46,431 bases of DNA from Clostridia bacterium (GCA_017465825.1 JAFTVI010000025.1:1-46431); one strand, 5' to 3'; positions 7,203 to 19,404 are shown, numbered from the stretch's first letter. Program-made: numbers and translations. Notes: generated by a model not told the origin, from the sequence alone.

Positions 7203-7454
7203 ATGAAAAAAGTTATAAAAGTAAAAGCTATAAAAAAAGAAAATAAAACCGTATATATTGATACGGATTTTATCAAGCTCGATTCTCTTTTAAAGCTTTG
7301 TGATATCGCACAGACGGGCGGTCACGCTAAAATACTTATTTTAGACGGCGCAATTGAGGTTAACGGCGAGGTATGCGAGCAGAGGGGAAGAAAAATCAAA
7401 CCGGGCGATCAGGTAAGATTTGAAAATACCGTTTATACCGTTGAAGCAAAATGA
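7203..7454 (+). CDS. yaaA: S4-domain RNA-binding protein YaaA (RlbA type)
   Basis: An 83-residue protein that is mostly one S4 RNA-binding domain (about 17-78). Marks are DSLLKLCDIAQTGGHAK, the VNGEVCEQRGRKI turn and GDQV. Its position between dnaN and recF is the conserved Firmicutes arrangement, where this small protein is linked to ribosome assembly. Its N-terminal 15 residues are Lys-rich and longer than usual. The ribosome-binding site is weak (GCGGA). It starts 13 bp after dnaN and its stop overlaps the recF start by 4 bp (ATGA), so the two are translationally coupled. Confidence 0.9.
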   Translation: MKKVIKVKAIKKENKTVYIDTDFIKLDSLLKLCDIAQTGGHAKILILDGAIEVNGEVCEQRGRKIKPGDQVRFENTVYTVEAK

Positions 7455-8554
7455 ACGTAAACAGTATTCATATAAGCAATTACAGAAATATCGGCGAAAT
7501 GGAGCTTTTTCCCTATAAGGGTGTAAACGTAATCTTCGGCGAAAATGCTCAGGGTAAAACAAATCTTTTAGAGAGTATCTGGCTTTTCAGCGGATTCCGC
7601 TCTTTCAGAGGTTCAAAAGATAACGAGCTTATAAAATTCGGTGAGGATTATTTGAAATCGGAGATCGATTTTTACGGTGCAGGCAGAGAACAGAGTGCTA
7701 AAATAGTTATAAGCAGGCAGTCAAAAAAAATATTGCTCAATTCCGTACCTGTTACGGCTGCTTCAAGGCTTATAGGCAATTTCAACTGTGTTGTTTTTTC
7801 TCCTGCTTATCTTTCACTTGTAAAGGGAAGTCCGTCGGAGAGAAGAAGATTTATTGATTCTGCAATCTGTCAGATAAAACCCTCTTATACAAAATCTATT
7901 TCCGATTACAATAAAGTGCTTGTTCAGCGCAATTCATTTTTAAAGGATTTGAAATTCAATAACAGCTCTTATGATTTTTTGGAAATATGGAATCAGAAAT
8001 TAGCTCAGCTGGCGGCTGTAATTATAAATGAGAGAATCAGCTATATAAAGCGTCTGTCAGCAACCGCATCAGATATATATCTGGGTCTTTCCGGCGAAAA
8101 AGAGCAGATGGATATTGAATATAAAATGAGAGTTTCATCCAACAGATATGAATCCGTCAGTGAAAACGTTGATGCTGAACATATTGAAAAACTGTTAAAA
8201 CAGAGTGAAAACAGCGATATTATGTACGGCAGTACAAATATCGGCGCACATCACGATGAAATAGATATAAAAATAGATAATATGTCTGCTAAAAGCTTCG
8301 GCTCACAGGGTCAGCAGAGGTCTGCGGCTCTTGCACTGAAGTTAGGCGAGGCTGAAATTCTTAAAGAAATTACAGGCGAAAGACCTGTTGCTTTGCTTGA
8401 CGATGTTATGAGTGAGCTTGATGTAAACAGACAGGATTATATTCTTAATCATATAAAGGACTGGCAGGTTTTTATTACCTGCTGTGAGCCGTCAACGGTT
8501 TTAAGGCTGTGTGAGGGTAAGACCTTTGAAATAAGTAACGGAAGGCTTAAGTAA
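7451..8554 (+). CDS. recF: DNA replication and repair protein RecF
   Basis: A 367-residue SMC-like ATPase that helps load RecA at gaps through RecO and RecR. The N-terminus reads ISNYRNIGEMELFPYKGVNVIFGENAQGKTNLLE, with Walker A GENAQGKT at 31-38. The ABC-type signature region is SFGSQGQQRSAALALKL, and Walker B is PVALLDDVMSELD. Its length and position are standard. It overlaps yaaA by 4 bp and ends one base before remB. Confidence 0.97.
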   Translation: MNVNSIHISNYRNIGEMELFPYKGVNVIFGENAQGKTNLLESIWLFSGFRSFRGSKDNELIKFGEDYLKSEIDFYGAGREQSAKIVISRQSKKILLNSVPVTAASRLIGNFNCVVFSPAYLSLVKGSPSERRRFIDSAICQIKPSYTKSISDYNKVLVQRNSFLKDLKFNNSSYDFLEIWNQKLAQLAAVIINERISYIKRLSATASDIYLGLSGEKEQMDIEYKMRVSSNRYESVSENVDAEHIEKLLKQSENSDIMYGSTNIGAHHDEIDIKIDNMSAKSFGSQGQQRSAALALKLGEAEILKEITGERPVALLDDVMSELDVNRQDYILNHIKDWQVFITCCEPSTVLRLCEGKTFEISNGRLK

Positions 8555-8555
8555 A

Positions 8556-8820
8556 ATGTATTTACATCTGGGGCAGTCTACGGTAATTACTACAAAAGAG
8601 CTTATCGGCATTTTCGATATGGATAACACAACGGTTATGAAATCCACAAGGGATTACCTGACCAAAGCCGAAAAAAGCGGCGAAGTTGTAAATGTATCTT
8701 ACGAATTGCCCAAGTCCTTTATAGTATGTACGGATAAAGCAAATAATTCAAAAAAAGTATATATATCGCAGATTTCGCCGTCTACACTTCTTAAAAGAGC
8801 GAAATCAAAGCAGTTTGAAT

Positions 8821-8822
<2 letters not shown>
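8556..8822 (+). CDS. remB: RemB-like regulator (DUF370/YaaB)
   Basis: An 88-residue protein starting MYLHLGQSTVITTKELIGIFDMDN and ending SPSTLLKRAKSKQFE, closely matching Bacillus YaaB/RemB. That family is tied to extracellular-matrix gene control and always sits between recF and gyrB. It starts one base after the recF stop, so it is part of the same transcript. A direct regulatory role in this host is inferred only from family membership. Confidence 0.88.
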
Positions 8823-10871
<2,049 letters not shown>

Positions 10872-10916
10872 TATTCTTAATTCGATATTTAACATCCGTA
10901 AAGGAGTATAAAATTT

Positions 10917-13475
10917 ATGGACGAAAATAATAACATAAATGACACTTCAATGGAAGAAAACGTTGTCAATATGAACGATTCTTCCGACGAAGGCGGAAAG
11001 GTTATAGATGTTGATATTATTAAGGAAATGAGAACATCTTTCCTTGACTACTCAATGTCGGTTATCACATCAAGAGCTTTGCCTGATGTAAGGGACGGTT
11101 TAAAGCCCGTACACAGACGAATCCTCTATACAATGTTTGAAAACAGACTTATGCCCAACACGGCTTACCGTAAATGTGCCGATACAGTCGGCGCGGTTCT
11201 TGGTCGTTACCATCCGCACGGTGACTCTTCCGTTTACGATGCAATGGTACGTCTTGCACAGGATTTCTCAATGAGATATACACTCGTTGACGGTCACGGT
11301 AACTTCGGTTCGGTTGACGGTGACCCGCCTGCTGCTTACAGATATACAGAGTCAAGAATGAGCAAGCTTTCACTTGAAATGCTTACAAATATTGATGAAG
11401 AAACAGTTGACTTTATGTCCAACTATGATGACCGTCTTAAAGAGCCTACTGTTCTTCCCTCAAAATTCCCCAATCTGCTTGTAAACGGTTCAACGGGTAT
11501 TGCCGTAGGTATGGCAACGAATATTCCCCCTCACAACCTCGGTGAGACCATTGACGCAATCTTCTGCCTTATGGACAATCCCGATGCATCTGTTGCGGAG
11601 CTTATGGAGCATCTTAAAGGTCCCGATTTCCCCACAGCAGGTATTATTATGGGTAAATCAGGTATCAGAGCGGCTTATGCAACGGGCAGGGGCAAAATGG
11701 CTCTTCGTGCAAGAACTGAAATTGTCGAAACAAAGACAGGCAGATTCCAGATAGTTGTTACAGAGCTTCCTTATCAGGTAAACAAGGCAAGACTTATTGA
11801 ATCTATCGCTGACCTTGTCAAGGATAAGAAAATTGAAGGTATTTCCGATATCAACGACTACTCAAACCGTGAGGGTATCAATGTAGTTATTGACCTTAAG
11901 CGTGATGCAAATCCGCAGGTTATTCTCAATCAGCTGTTCTCATTTACACAGCTGCAGATTTCTTACGGTATCATTATGCTTGCTCTCGTTAACGGCGAGC
12001 CTAAAATTCTTACTCTTAAAGAAATACTTAATCACTATATTGACCATCAGTGTGAGGTTATCACAAGAAGAACACGCTACAGACTGCGCAAGGCAGAGGA
12101 AAGAGCACATATTGTTGAGGCTCTTATAAAAGCTCTCAATATTATCGACGAGGTTATTGCCGTACTTAAAAAGTCAAAGAGTGTTCAGGAAGGTAAAATT
12201 GCCTTGATGGAGAACTTCGGCTTTGACGAGATTCAGGCTACACACATCGTTCAGATGCGTTTAGGTCAGCTGACAGGTCTTGAAAGACAGAAGCTCCTTG
12301 ACGAAATGGCTGAGCTTCGTGCAAAAATCGCAGAATACAACGAGATTCTTTCATCACACGAAAAGGTGCTTGAAATCATCAAGGGCGAGCTTAACGAAAT
12401 CAGAGAAAAATTCGGCGACGAGAGAAAAACAGAGATACAGAACGTGAGCGGTGAGGTTGATATTGAGGACCTTATCCCCGAGGAAAACTGTATTTTCACT
12501 CTTACCACTATGGGTTATATCAAGCGTCAGACTGCTGATACCTATAAGCTTCAGCGCAGAGGCGGCAAGGGCGTTATCGGTATGACAAGGCGTGAAGAAG
12601 ACGTTGCGGAAACAATGTTCTCCTGCTCAACTCACGACTATATTATGTTCTACACCACAAAGGGTAAGGCTTACAGACTTAAGGGCTATGAGATTCCCGA
12701 AGGCGGCAGAACAAGTAAGGGTATGAATGTGGTAAATCTTCTTCCTCTTGAAGCAGATGAAAAGATTTCAGCTATGATTCGCGTTCCCGGTAACGATTTT
12801 GATAATGAAGAAAGAGAAGATATGTACCTTTGTATGTTCACAAGAAAGGGTATCATCAAGAGATCTTCACTTTCAGAGTACAAAACTATACGTAAAACAG
12901 GTATTATTGCAATCAATCTTGATGAGGACGACGAGCTTGCCTGGGTTAAGCTCACTCACGGTAACGACGATATTCTTGTTGCTACAAAGAAGGGTATGTC
13001 CATCCGCTTCAATGAGAATGACGCAAGAGCCATAGGCAGAACCGCAAGAGGTGTAAGAGCTATCACTCTCAAAGAGGGTGACGAGGTTGTCGGTATGGAT
13101 ATTGTTACGGATGACAGCTGTGTTCTTACAGTCAGCGAAACAGGCTACGGCAGACGCAGTATGGGCTCGGATTACAGAGTTCAGTCAAGAGGCGGCTTAG
13201 GTCTTATCAACTACCGCACAGAGCAGTACGGTGAGGTTGCGGCTCTCAGAGTTGTTAACGAAGAGGACGATATTGTTATCATTTCTTCCGACGGTGTTAT
13301 TATCAGAATCCCCGTTAACAGCATAAGCATTTTCGCAAGACCTTCAAAGGGTGTAAGAGTAATGAAGGTCAAAGACGGCGAAAGAGTTGTAACGCTTACG
13401 GATATTGAACACAGTGACGAGGAATCAAACTCGGAAGAAACAGATAATTCCGAAATCACACAGGAAAATAATTAA
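10917..13475 (+). CDS. gyrA: DNA gyrase subunit A
   Basis: An 852-residue DNA-cleaving subunit of gyrase. The catalytic Tyr is about residue 143 in [12 protein letters not shown]. The quinolone-determining region reads [17 protein letters not shown], keeping the Ser and Asp that are changed in resistant strains. The C-terminal wrapping domain has a GyrA box QRRGGKG (about 546-552). That box marks it as gyrase A rather than ParC. The first 30 residues are an acidic low-complexity extension, and the last 20 are an acidic tail. AAAGGAG precedes the ATG. It follows gyrB by 45 bp, presumably in the same transcript. Confidence 0.97.
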   Translation: MDENNNINDTSMEENVVNMNDSSDEGGKVIDVDIIKEMRTSFLDYSMSVITSRALPDVRDGLKPVHRRILYTMFENRLMPNTAYRKCADTVGAVLGRYHPHGDSSVYDAMVRLAQDFSMRYTLVDGHGNFGSVDGDPPAAYRYTESRMSKLSLEMLTNIDEETVDFMSNYDDRLKEPTVLPSKFPNLLVNGSTGIAVGMATNIPPHNLGETIDAIFCLMDNPDASVAELMEHLKGPDFPTAGIIMGKSGIRAAYATGRGKMALRARTEIVETKTGRFQIVVTELPYQVNKARLIESIADLVKDKKIEGISDINDYSNREGINVVIDLKRDANPQVILNQLFSFTQLQISYGIIMLALVNGEPKILTLKEILNHYIDHQCEVITRRTRYRLRKAEERAHIVEALIKALNIIDEVIAVLKKSKSVQEGKIALMENFGFDEIQATHIVQMRLGQLTGLERQKLLDEMAELRAKIAEYNEILSSHEKVLEIIKGELNEIREKFGDERKTEIQNVSGEVDIEDLIPEENCIFTLTTMGYIKRQTADTYKLQRRGGKGVIGMTRREEDVAETMFSCSTHDYIMFYTTKGKAYRLKGYEIPEGGRTSKGMNVVNLLPLEADEKISAMIRVPGNDFDNEEREDMYLCMFTRKGIIKRSSLSEYKTIRKTGIIAINLDEDDELAWVKLTHGNDDILVATKKGMSIRFNENDARAIGRTARGVRAITLKEGDEVVGMDIVTDDSCVLTVSETGYGRRSMGSDYRVQSRGGLGLINYRTEQYGEVAALRVVNEEDDIVIISSDGVIIRIPVNSISIFARPSKGVRVMKVKDGERVVTLTDIEHSDEESNSEETDNSEITQENN

Positions 13476-13502
13476 TCACTTATTTTCAAATGAGGTTTGG
13501 AT

Positions 13503-14639
13503 ATGGATAAAAGAAAAATCAGCAATGAGGTAGTGGATGTGCCTCAGAAAAAGAAAAAAAGCGCGAAAAAAGTAATAATTGCCATTGTTGCAATTATTCT
13601 TGTGCTTATAATCGGAGTTGTGGGCGCAGTTTATCTTTATATGCACTCTCTTGGTATCAATTTTCACGATGAAAACGATATTATACCCGACAGTGAGCTT
13701 GGAACAAGTGATGACGTCCTTTACGATGACCTTGCCGGAGAAGAAGTTTCAGAATATCACGAAATTATCAGCACCGTAAGAGGTGATAACAGTCTTTCGT
13801 CAACTCTCTATAACTGGTATCACAGCGGGGGAGACATTATGTCCTCTAAAAACGTGCTTAATATTCTCATTATCGGTGTTGACAGCAGAAGCGGTAAGAT
13901 TCAGGGCAACAGCGATGTTATGATGCTCGCTTCAATCAATAAGAAAACGCAGTCTATAACTCTTTGTTCGTTCCTGCGTGACAGCTACACTTATTTTGAA
14001 TCATCAAGCGGTAAGGGTTATTATTCAAAGCTTACTCACGCATTTTCATACGGCGGCGCGGACTGTCTTGTAAAGGCTATCGAAAATAACTACAAAATTG
14101 CCATTGACTATTTTGTAGCAGTTGATTTTTCCGCATTTGAAAAGGTTATTGATGAAATCGGCGGCGTAACCCTTGATGTTACACAGGCAGAAGCCAGAGC
14201 TATGGAAAATTACGGTAAGATTTCCGGTATTCCCTACGGCGACGATGTATTACTCAACGGTGAACAGGCACTCCTTTTTGCAAGAATGAGAAAAATCTAT
14301 GCATCGGGTGACGTTAAGAGAACCGAAAATCAGCGTGAAGTTATAAATGCTATTATCAAAAAAACAAAGGATCTGAGTATTTCCGATCTTAATAATGTTG
14401 TACAGACTTTGGGAGAATATGTTTATACTGACTGTTCTGCGTCAAAGATAATATCATTGGGAACAAATGCGATTCTCGGTCAGTGGTATAACTATCAGGT
14501 TTATTCTATGGAATCACCGCCCGAAAGTGCAAGACAGGACCATAAAGGCAACTCCTGGATGTGGATCGTTGACTATCCATATTCAGCACAGTATGTGCAG
14601 AAACAGATTTACGGCGAAACAAATATCGTTATTGAATAA
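13503..14639 (+). CDS. LytR-CpsA-Psr (LCP) family cell-wall polymer ligase
   Basis: A 378-residue single-pass membrane protein. It has a basic cytoplasmic start, a membrane helix (about 22-46) and an extracellular LCP domain with NILIIGVDSRSG, DVMMLASIN, FLRDSY, the KLTHAFSYGG segment, IGGVTLDV, LNGEQALLFARMRK and GDVKRTENQREV. LCP enzymes transfer lipid-linked polymers onto peptidoglycan, using conserved Asp and Arg residues visible here. GAGG lies 7 bp before ATG 13503; an in-frame TTG at 13497 is too close to it. It follows gyrA by only 27 bp, so it may share that transcript. Confidence 0.9.
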   Translation: MDKRKISNEVVDVPQKKKKSAKKVIIAIVAIILVLIIGVVGAVYLYMHSLGINFHDENDIIPDSELGTSDDVLYDDLAGEEVSEYHEIISTVRGDNSLSSTLYNWYHSGGDIMSSKNVLNILIIGVDSRSGKIQGNSDVMMLASINKKTQSITLCSFLRDSYTYFESSSGKGYYSKLTHAFSYGGADCLVKAIENNYKIAIDYFVAVDFSAFEKVIDEIGGVTLDVTQAEARAMENYGKISGIPYGDDVLLNGEQALLFARMRKIYASGDVKRTENQREVINAIIKKTKDLSISDLNNVVQTLGEYVYTDCSASKIISLGTNAILGQWYNYQVYSMESPPESARQDHKGNSWMWIVDYPYSAQYVQKQIYGETNIVIE

Positions 14640-14650
14640 TTGATGAAAAA

Positions 14651-14678
14651 TAATTGTACATTGTAAATTGTACATTGT
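14651..14678. repeat. Solo copy of the AATTGTACATTGTAAATTG repeat
   Basis: The 28 bases here are the same as those at the right edge of the four-helix-bundle cassette (42643-42670). Shorter copies occur at 45741-45757 and in the element at 19414-19495. It lies in the 66-bp gap between the LCP and SDR genes and can fold back weakly on itself. Confidence 0.75.
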
Positions 14679-14705
14679 TAATTATCATAGAGAGGACTGA
14701 TAAAA

Positions 14706-15560
14706 ATGGGTTTTAAACACGAAAACTTAAACGGCCGAGTTGCAGTAGTAACCGGCGGCGGCGGTGTTCTTTGCAGTGCATTTGCAAAAGACCTTGCAGC
14801 TCAGGGTGTAAAGGTTGCAGTGCTCGACCTTAACAAGGATGCGGCTCAGGCTGTTGCAGATGAAATCAATGCAAACGGCGGTACTGCTATAGCTGTCGGC
14901 TGTAATGTTCTTGAAAAGGAGAGCCTTGATGCCGCAAGAGATGAAGTAAATGAAAAGCTCGGCACCTGTGATATCCTTCTTAACGGTGCAGGCGGCAACA
15001 ACGCAAGGGGTAATACCACAAAAGAAAAACTTGAGCTTGCTGATATTGCCGATAAGGCAGAGGGTGTAAAGACTTTCTTTGACCTTGATGCAAAGGGCAT
15101 TGAGTTTGTTTTCAATCTTAACTTCCTCGGTACACTTCTTACCACACAAGCATTTGCTATTGATATGGTAGGTAAAGAGAACGCAACTATCATCAATGTT
15201 TCATCAATGAACGCATTCCGTCCTCTTACAAAGATTCCTGCATATTCAGCGGCAAAAGCGGCAATTTCAAACTTTACTCAGTTTATGGCAGTTCATTTTT
15301 CCGAGGTTGGTATAAGAGTCAACGCTCTTGCACCGGGATTTTTTGCAACAAACCAGAACAAAGCTCTCCTTTACAATGAGGATGGCTCACTTACTCCCCG
15401 TTCTGAGAAAATTCTCACTCATACACCTCTCGGACGCTTCGGTACTCCCGAGGATCTTACAGGTGCACTTCTTTTCCTTGCTGACGAGAGCTATTCAGCA
15501 TTCGTTACAGGCGTTATTCTTCCCGTCGACGGCGGTTTTGCGGCATACTCAGGCGTTTAA
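14706..15560 (+). CDS. SDR oxidoreductase, D-mannonate oxidoreductase-like
   Basis: A 284-residue short-chain dehydrogenase. The nucleotide site is TGGGGVLCSAF (16-26), a form typical of the mannonate oxidoreductase (fructuronate reductase) SDR group rather than TGxxxGIG. NGAGGNNA follows. The catalytic triad is visible as INVSSMNAF (about 163-171) and YSAAK (Tyr about 180, Lys about 184), with an NALAPGFF segment. These enzymes interconvert D-fructuronate and D-mannonate in hexuronate breakdown. No uxuA or uxaC is nearby, but a beta-helix pectinase-like protein is 1.2 kb downstream, which supports uronate metabolism by context only. GAGAGGA precedes the ATG. Confidence 0.8.
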   Translation: MGFKHENLNGRVAVVTGGGGVLCSAFAKDLAAQGVKVAVLDLNKDAAQAVADEINANGGTAIAVGCNVLEKESLDAARDEVNEKLGTCDILLNGAGGNNARGNTTKEKLELADIADKAEGVKTFFDLDAKGIEFVFNLNFLGTLLTTQAFAIDMVGKENATIINVSSMNAFRPLTKIPAYSAAKAAISNFTQFMAVHFSEVGIRVNALAPGFFATNQNKALLYNEDGSLTPRSEKILTHTPLGRFGTPEDLTGALLFLADESYSAFVTGVILPVDGGFAAYSGV

Positions 15561-15587
15561 ACAATCATTTAACGAAGTTAAATTTTG

Positions 15588-15726
15588 TAATGAACAATGA
15601 GCAGTGAGTAATGAGCAATTAAGGAAGCCGCAAGCGGCTTGAATTATAATGGGTTAAAGGGCAACGCCCTTTCCACCATTACTCATTGCTACTTGCTAAT
15701 TACTCATTTTTATCGGTTTTCCGATA
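15588..15726. repeat. MITE-like palindromic intergenic element
   Basis: The 186-bp gap between the SDR and esterase genes is mostly this element. Imperfect inverted ends built from AATGAGTAATGAGCAATTA-like words (about 15588-15622 and 15679-15710) enclose two perfect hairpins: AAGCCGC/GCGGCTT (15625-15640) and AAAGGGC/GCCCTTT (15656-15672). A TATCGG/CCGATA hairpin (15711-15726) follows. The second inner hairpin and its flank recur in the element at 19414-19495. Confidence 0.7.
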
Positions 15727-15746
15727 AACAGAAAGGTTGATAAATT

Positions 15747-16619
15747 ATGTTGGAAAAAATTATTGCATTCTTTATGTCTATTATTACATTTTTTGCTTCA
15801 CTTTTCGGTATTAACCTCGCAAAGGTTTACTCTTTTGAGGATGTATCCTACGGCGAACACGAAAGACAGGTGCTCGATTTATACATCCCCGAAGAAAATG
15901 ACGGCACTGTAGGACTTATTCTTTGCATTCACGGCGGTGCGTGGATAGGCGGCGACAAGAGCGCTTATACAGAAACTGCTGAAAATATTGCAAAGGATTA
16001 CGGCTATGCGGCTGCATCTATCAATTACCGTTATCTTTCCGATGATGTTGATATGTATGATATCCTTGACGATATTGAGGCGGCTGTTGCAAAAATTAAG
16101 GCTCTCGGTGAAGAAAAAGGAGTTAAAATTGATAAAATGCTCCTTACAGGTCACTCTGCAGGCGGACATCTTTCATTGCTTTATGCATATTCAAGAGCTG
16201 TAACCTCTGCAATAGAACCCGTTGCTGTTGTAGATTACAGCGGTCCCACAGACCTTACCGATGAAGAATACTGGACAAACGCTCTCGGTGAGGGCACAGT
16301 CGCACAGCTTATCAGCTGGGCAACAGGTAAAGAAATAAAAACTACTGACGATCTGGTAACTTACAGAACAGAAATTCTTGCAGTATGCCCCATAGCTTAT
16401 GTAGCTACTGCCGTTCCTACCGTAATTGCTCACGGTGAAAAGGATTCAATCGTTCCTTATCAGAATGCAGTCGTGCTTGCAAACGCACTTGAGCTGGTCG
16501 GCGCAAAATATGATTTTGTATCTTATCCCAATTCCGACCACGACCTTGCAAACGATGATGATTGTGAAGACAAAACATATTCATTAATGGTTGAATATGC
16601 TGCCGAGTATCTTAAATAA
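15747..16619 (+). CDS. Exported alpha/beta-hydrolase (acetyl-esterase type)
   Basis: A 290-residue serine hydrolase. Residues 1-26 are a hydrophobic signal or anchor. The fold is of the BD-FAE / hormone-sensitive-lipase-like esterase group: oxyanion-hole HGGAW (about 61-65), nucleophile elbow GHSAGG (Ser about 137), acid residue in GEKDSIVPY (about 230-238) and His in SDHDL (about 263). Such enzymes remove acetyl or feruloyl groups from plant polysaccharides. It is a clear paralogue of the N-terminal half of the next gene (shared DVDMYD/DVNMYD, HLSLLYAYS, EEYWT, IEPVAVV). AGAAAGG precedes the ATG, and a strong terminator follows. Confidence 0.82.
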   Translation: MLEKIIAFFMSIITFFASLFGINLAKVYSFEDVSYGEHERQVLDLYIPEENDGTVGLILCIHGGAWIGGDKSAYTETAENIAKDYGYAAASINYRYLSDDVDMYDILDDIEAAVAKIKALGEEKGVKIDKMLLTGHSAGGHLSLLYAYSRAVTSAIEPVAVVDYSGPTDLTDEEYWTNALGEGTVAQLISWATGKEIKTTDDLVTYRTEILAVCPIAYVATAVPTVIAHGEKDSIVPYQNAVVLANALELVGAKYDFVSYPNSDHDLANDDDCEDKTYSLMVEYAAEYLK

Positions 16620-16628
16620 ACGGTTTCG

Positions 16629-16662
16629 GGGGAGCAGTTTTTTACTGTTCCCCTTATTTTTT
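16629..16662 (+). terminator. Intrinsic terminator of the esterase gene
   Basis: GGGGAGCAG (16629-16637) pairs with CTGTTCCCC (16645-16653) with one G-U pair, followed by TTATTTTTTTG. Confidence 0.9.
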
Positions 16663-16696
16663 TGTGTGGTAATTGTGCCGAATTATTTATTTTCTA

Positions 16697-16724
16697 TTGA
16701 CTTATGCCAAAATTTATTTATAAT
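16697..16724 (+). promoter_or_regulatory. Promoter of the esterase/beta-helix fusion gene
   Basis: TTGACT (16697-16702), 16-bp spacer, TATAAT (16719-16724). Together with the preceding terminator it shows the fusion gene is transcribed on its own. Confidence 0.7.
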
Positions 16725-16767
16725 TATAATTGGTATTAAATACTAATAAGTAAACGGAGGTTATTTT

Positions 16768-19368
16768 ATGATTGATCAGATTATTTCAATGCTGATGACA
16801 TTCATATTAATGATTCTTTCAATTTTCGGCGGAACAGGTGATATCACCAAACCCGAAGAAGATGGTGAGAATGCCGATGCAGATGCACAGGTATCTTATA
16901 CGTACACCATTAATGACGAGTATTATGAGTTCAAGAATTTACAGTACGGTGAAAGCAGTGAGCGTAATATTCTTGACCTTTATGTTCCCAGAACAAACAC
17001 AAAGTGTGAGATGGGTCTTGTACTCTATATCCACGGCGGCGGCTGGATATTGAATGATAAGGATTCAACCGGATACTCAAATGCCGCAAAAAATTATGCA
17101 CTCAGCAACGGTTATGCTTGTGCAGCAATCAATTACAGCTATCTTTCCGAAGATGTTAATATGTACGATCTTCTTGATGACATTACTGATGCACTTACCG
17201 CAATCAGTGCTGCAGGTAATCAGGTTGCCGTTACCATTGATAAAACTATTCTGTACGGTTATTCTGCAGGTGCACATCTTTCACTTCTTTATGCATATTC
17301 AATGGCAGACGTTGCTCCCATTGAGCCTGTTGCAGTAGTAAGCTTTGCCGGTCCTACAAATCTTTCAGCTGAAGAATACTGGACGACAGCTACCGATATT
17401 AAAGATAATTATAATACCTCAGTACCTGACGGAAGCGGCAGAAATGCACTTTCATATATTCTTTCCTGTGCTGTTGGAGAATCAATCAACAGCTATGCAG
17501 ATGTTCAGACTTACAGTGAAGAGCTTCTTGCTGTTTCACCTGTTGATTATGTAAAAACTGCAGTTCCCACAATTCTTGTTCACGGCAAGAAGGATGTTAC
17601 AGTTCCTTATGAAAATGCAACAGAGCTTGACAGTCTTCTTACTGCGTCAAATATCAAACATCAATTTATCTCTTATGATAATTACGGTCATGAAGTAGGT
17701 GCTGAAGCCGCAGTTATTGAAGAGGTTAATACATATCTGGCATCTTACGCAAGTGAATACCTTGTAAGCGTTGCAGATAAAATGGATATTCCCGAACCCT
17801 TTGAGTTTACATATCTTGAATATCCCGCAGAGGCAGTAAAGACTATTGCCGATAACAATACAACAGTTGCAACTCTTACAGCAAGAGCAAACAAGAATAA
17901 TGATGATTTGTACGGTGCAAATCAGGGTTACTCTGATGTAAACGGTGTTGTTATTTCTCCCTATTACACTGCATCTGTTGACGGTACAAAAATTCCCGTA
18001 TATGCATCATTGGTATACAGCGAAGAAACAAACGGCGCGCTTCATTCATTCTCCGAAATTTATATTACGGATGATATGGCTGATAATAAATTTGAGATTA
18101 AGCTCAATTCCGCTGACCTTAGGATTAAAGATGCGGTTTATATGACCACAAATGAAAAGGTTTCTGCAACTGTTTCAGGCGGTGTTATGACTGCTGAGCT
18201 TTCCGGCTGTGGCATTTACACATTCCTTATAAACAGCGAATCACAGGCATATGCATACACACTCTTTGTCCGTGAAGAGGTTGACGAAGATGCTGAAATT
18301 CAGGCACTCAGAGATCAGGGCTATACAGTTGATGTATACTCAGGTATTGTTGAATTCAATGCAAATTCAATTTACTATTATGACATTACAGGCGCATCAA
18401 ATTATGTAATTTACCTGAGAAGAGGTACTTATATAACTGCCGGAAATAAGCAGGATATAACAAGTGATGCTACACTTTATACCGAAGCCTCTGACTGTGC
18501 AGGTATCGGCGGACTTCAGAGACATCCCCTTATCGGCGGTTCAGGAACAACAAATGTTAAGATACTCAGTGGCGGCGGCGCTGTTGTTGACTTTACCGAC
18601 CTTGACAGAATGGAAAGAAAAGGCCTTGTATTCTCATGGGGCAGCAATATTGAGCTCAGAGGTCTTAAGCTTGTAAATGGTGCTGAATGGGGAATTCAGA
18701 CATACAGAATCAACGGTGTTACAATCAGTGATGTTGACGTTTTCGGTTACAGACTTAACTCCGATGCATTCGATATCTGTAACTCACAGAATGTTACAGT
18801 TTCCAATTGTTTTGCCCGTTCAGGTGATGACCTGTTCGCAGTAAAGACACTCGGCAGTGAAGATGTAGCAGCTTGCTATTCAACAAACATTGAAATTACA
18901 GATTGTGTAGCTTGGGCAGGTAAGGCAAGACCCTTCGGTATCTCCGGTGAAGCTTACCTTGATATAAATAATGTCACATTCAAGGATTGTGCTGTTATCT
19001 GTCACGACGCTACCTGGGGCGAGTATAATATTGCCGCAATCGGTATTATGGTTGATGAGTGCGGACAGCGAGCAAATACAATTTCAAATGTTACGTTTGA
19101 AAATATCAGAATATTCCGTAACGAATCAGCGGCATTCAGCTTGTACGTTGCTGAAAATGTCGGTTATGGCGTTACAATGAGCAATATTACGTTCAAGAAT
19201 GTTTATTACGATTCAAATGACGTTAAGAGTAAAGCCTGGTCAACAAAAGACGGTACAACAATTCAGGCAACTCTCAATAATGTATACTGCGGAACTAAAA
19301 AGCTTGTAGGTTCAGATTATCCCACATACATTGATACCACATCAAACATAAACCTTGCATTCTATTAA
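16768..19368 (+). CDS. Secreted fusion: esterase plus pectinase-like beta-helix
   Basis: An 866-residue exported protein. Residues 1-22 are hydrophobic. Residues 55-335 form an alpha/beta-hydrolase with IHGGGW, GYSAGAH (Ser about 165), HGKKDVTVPY and YGHEVG, paralogous to the preceding gene. Residues 380-510 look like a beta-sandwich linker. Residues 515-866 form a right-handed parallel beta-helix with repeated VTISDVDVFG / VTVSNCFARSGDD / IEITDCVAW / VTFKDCAVI / VTFENIRIF strands. NSDAFD (about 664-669) and SGDDLF (about 685-690) recall the paired catalytic Asp of GH28/GH49 glycosidases, though the exact family is uncertain. One chain could de-esterify and then cut an acidic plant polysaccharide. 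ACGGAGG precedes the ATG. Confidence 0.8.
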   Translation: MIDQIISMLMTFILMILSIFGGTGDITKPEEDGENADADAQVSYTYTINDEYYEFKNLQYGESSERNILDLYVPRTNTKCEMGLVLYIHGGGWILNDKDSTGYSNAAKNYALSNGYACAAINYSYLSEDVNMYDLLDDITDALTAISAAGNQVAVTIDKTILYGYSAGAHLSLLYAYSMADVAPIEPVAVVSFAGPTNLSAEEYWTTATDIKDNYNTSVPDGSGRNALSYILSCAVGESINSYADVQTYSEELLAVSPVDYVKTAVPTILVHGKKDVTVPYENATELDSLLTASNIKHQFISYDNYGHEVGAEAAVIEEVNTYLASYASEYLVSVADKMDIPEPFEFTYLEYPAEAVKTIADNNTTVATLTARANKNNDDLYGANQGYSDVNGVVISPYYTASVDGTKIPVYASLVYSEETNGALHSFSEIYITDDMADNKFEIKLNSADLRIKDAVYMTTNEKVSATVSGGVMTAELSGCGIYTFLINSESQAYAYTLFVREEVDEDAEIQALRDQGYTVDVYSGIVEFNANSIYYYDITGASNYVIYLRRGTYITAGNKQDITSDATLYTEASDCAGIGGLQRHPLIGGSGTTNVKILSGGGAVVDFTDLDRMERKGLVFSWGSNIELRGLKLVNGAEWGIQTYRINGVTISDVDVFGYRLNSDAFDICNSQNVTVSNCFARSGDDLFAVKTLGSEDVAACYSTNIEITDCVAWAGKARPFGISGEAYLDINNVTFKDCAVICHDATWGEYNIAAIGIMVDECGQRANTISNVTFENIRIFRNESAAFSLYVAENVGYGVTMSNITFKNVYYDSNDVKSKAWSTKDGTTIQATLNNVYCGTKKLVGSDYPTYIDTTSNINLAFY

Positions 19369-19377
19369 TTAAAATCA

Positions 19378-19404
19378 GGGCAGCGGTTAATCCGTTGCCC
19401 TTTG
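19378..19404 (+). terminator. Intrinsic terminator of the fusion gene
   Basis: GGGCAGCGG (19378-19386) pairs with CCGTTGCCC (19392-19400), loop TTAAT, followed by TTTGTT. Confidence 0.8.

Noticed and set aside
18721-18900. Firm assignment of the beta-helix as a GH28 polygalacturonase
   Set aside because: The Asp motifs resemble GH28/GH49, but the downstream GHG and RIK motifs of GH28 are not seen, so the family is left open.
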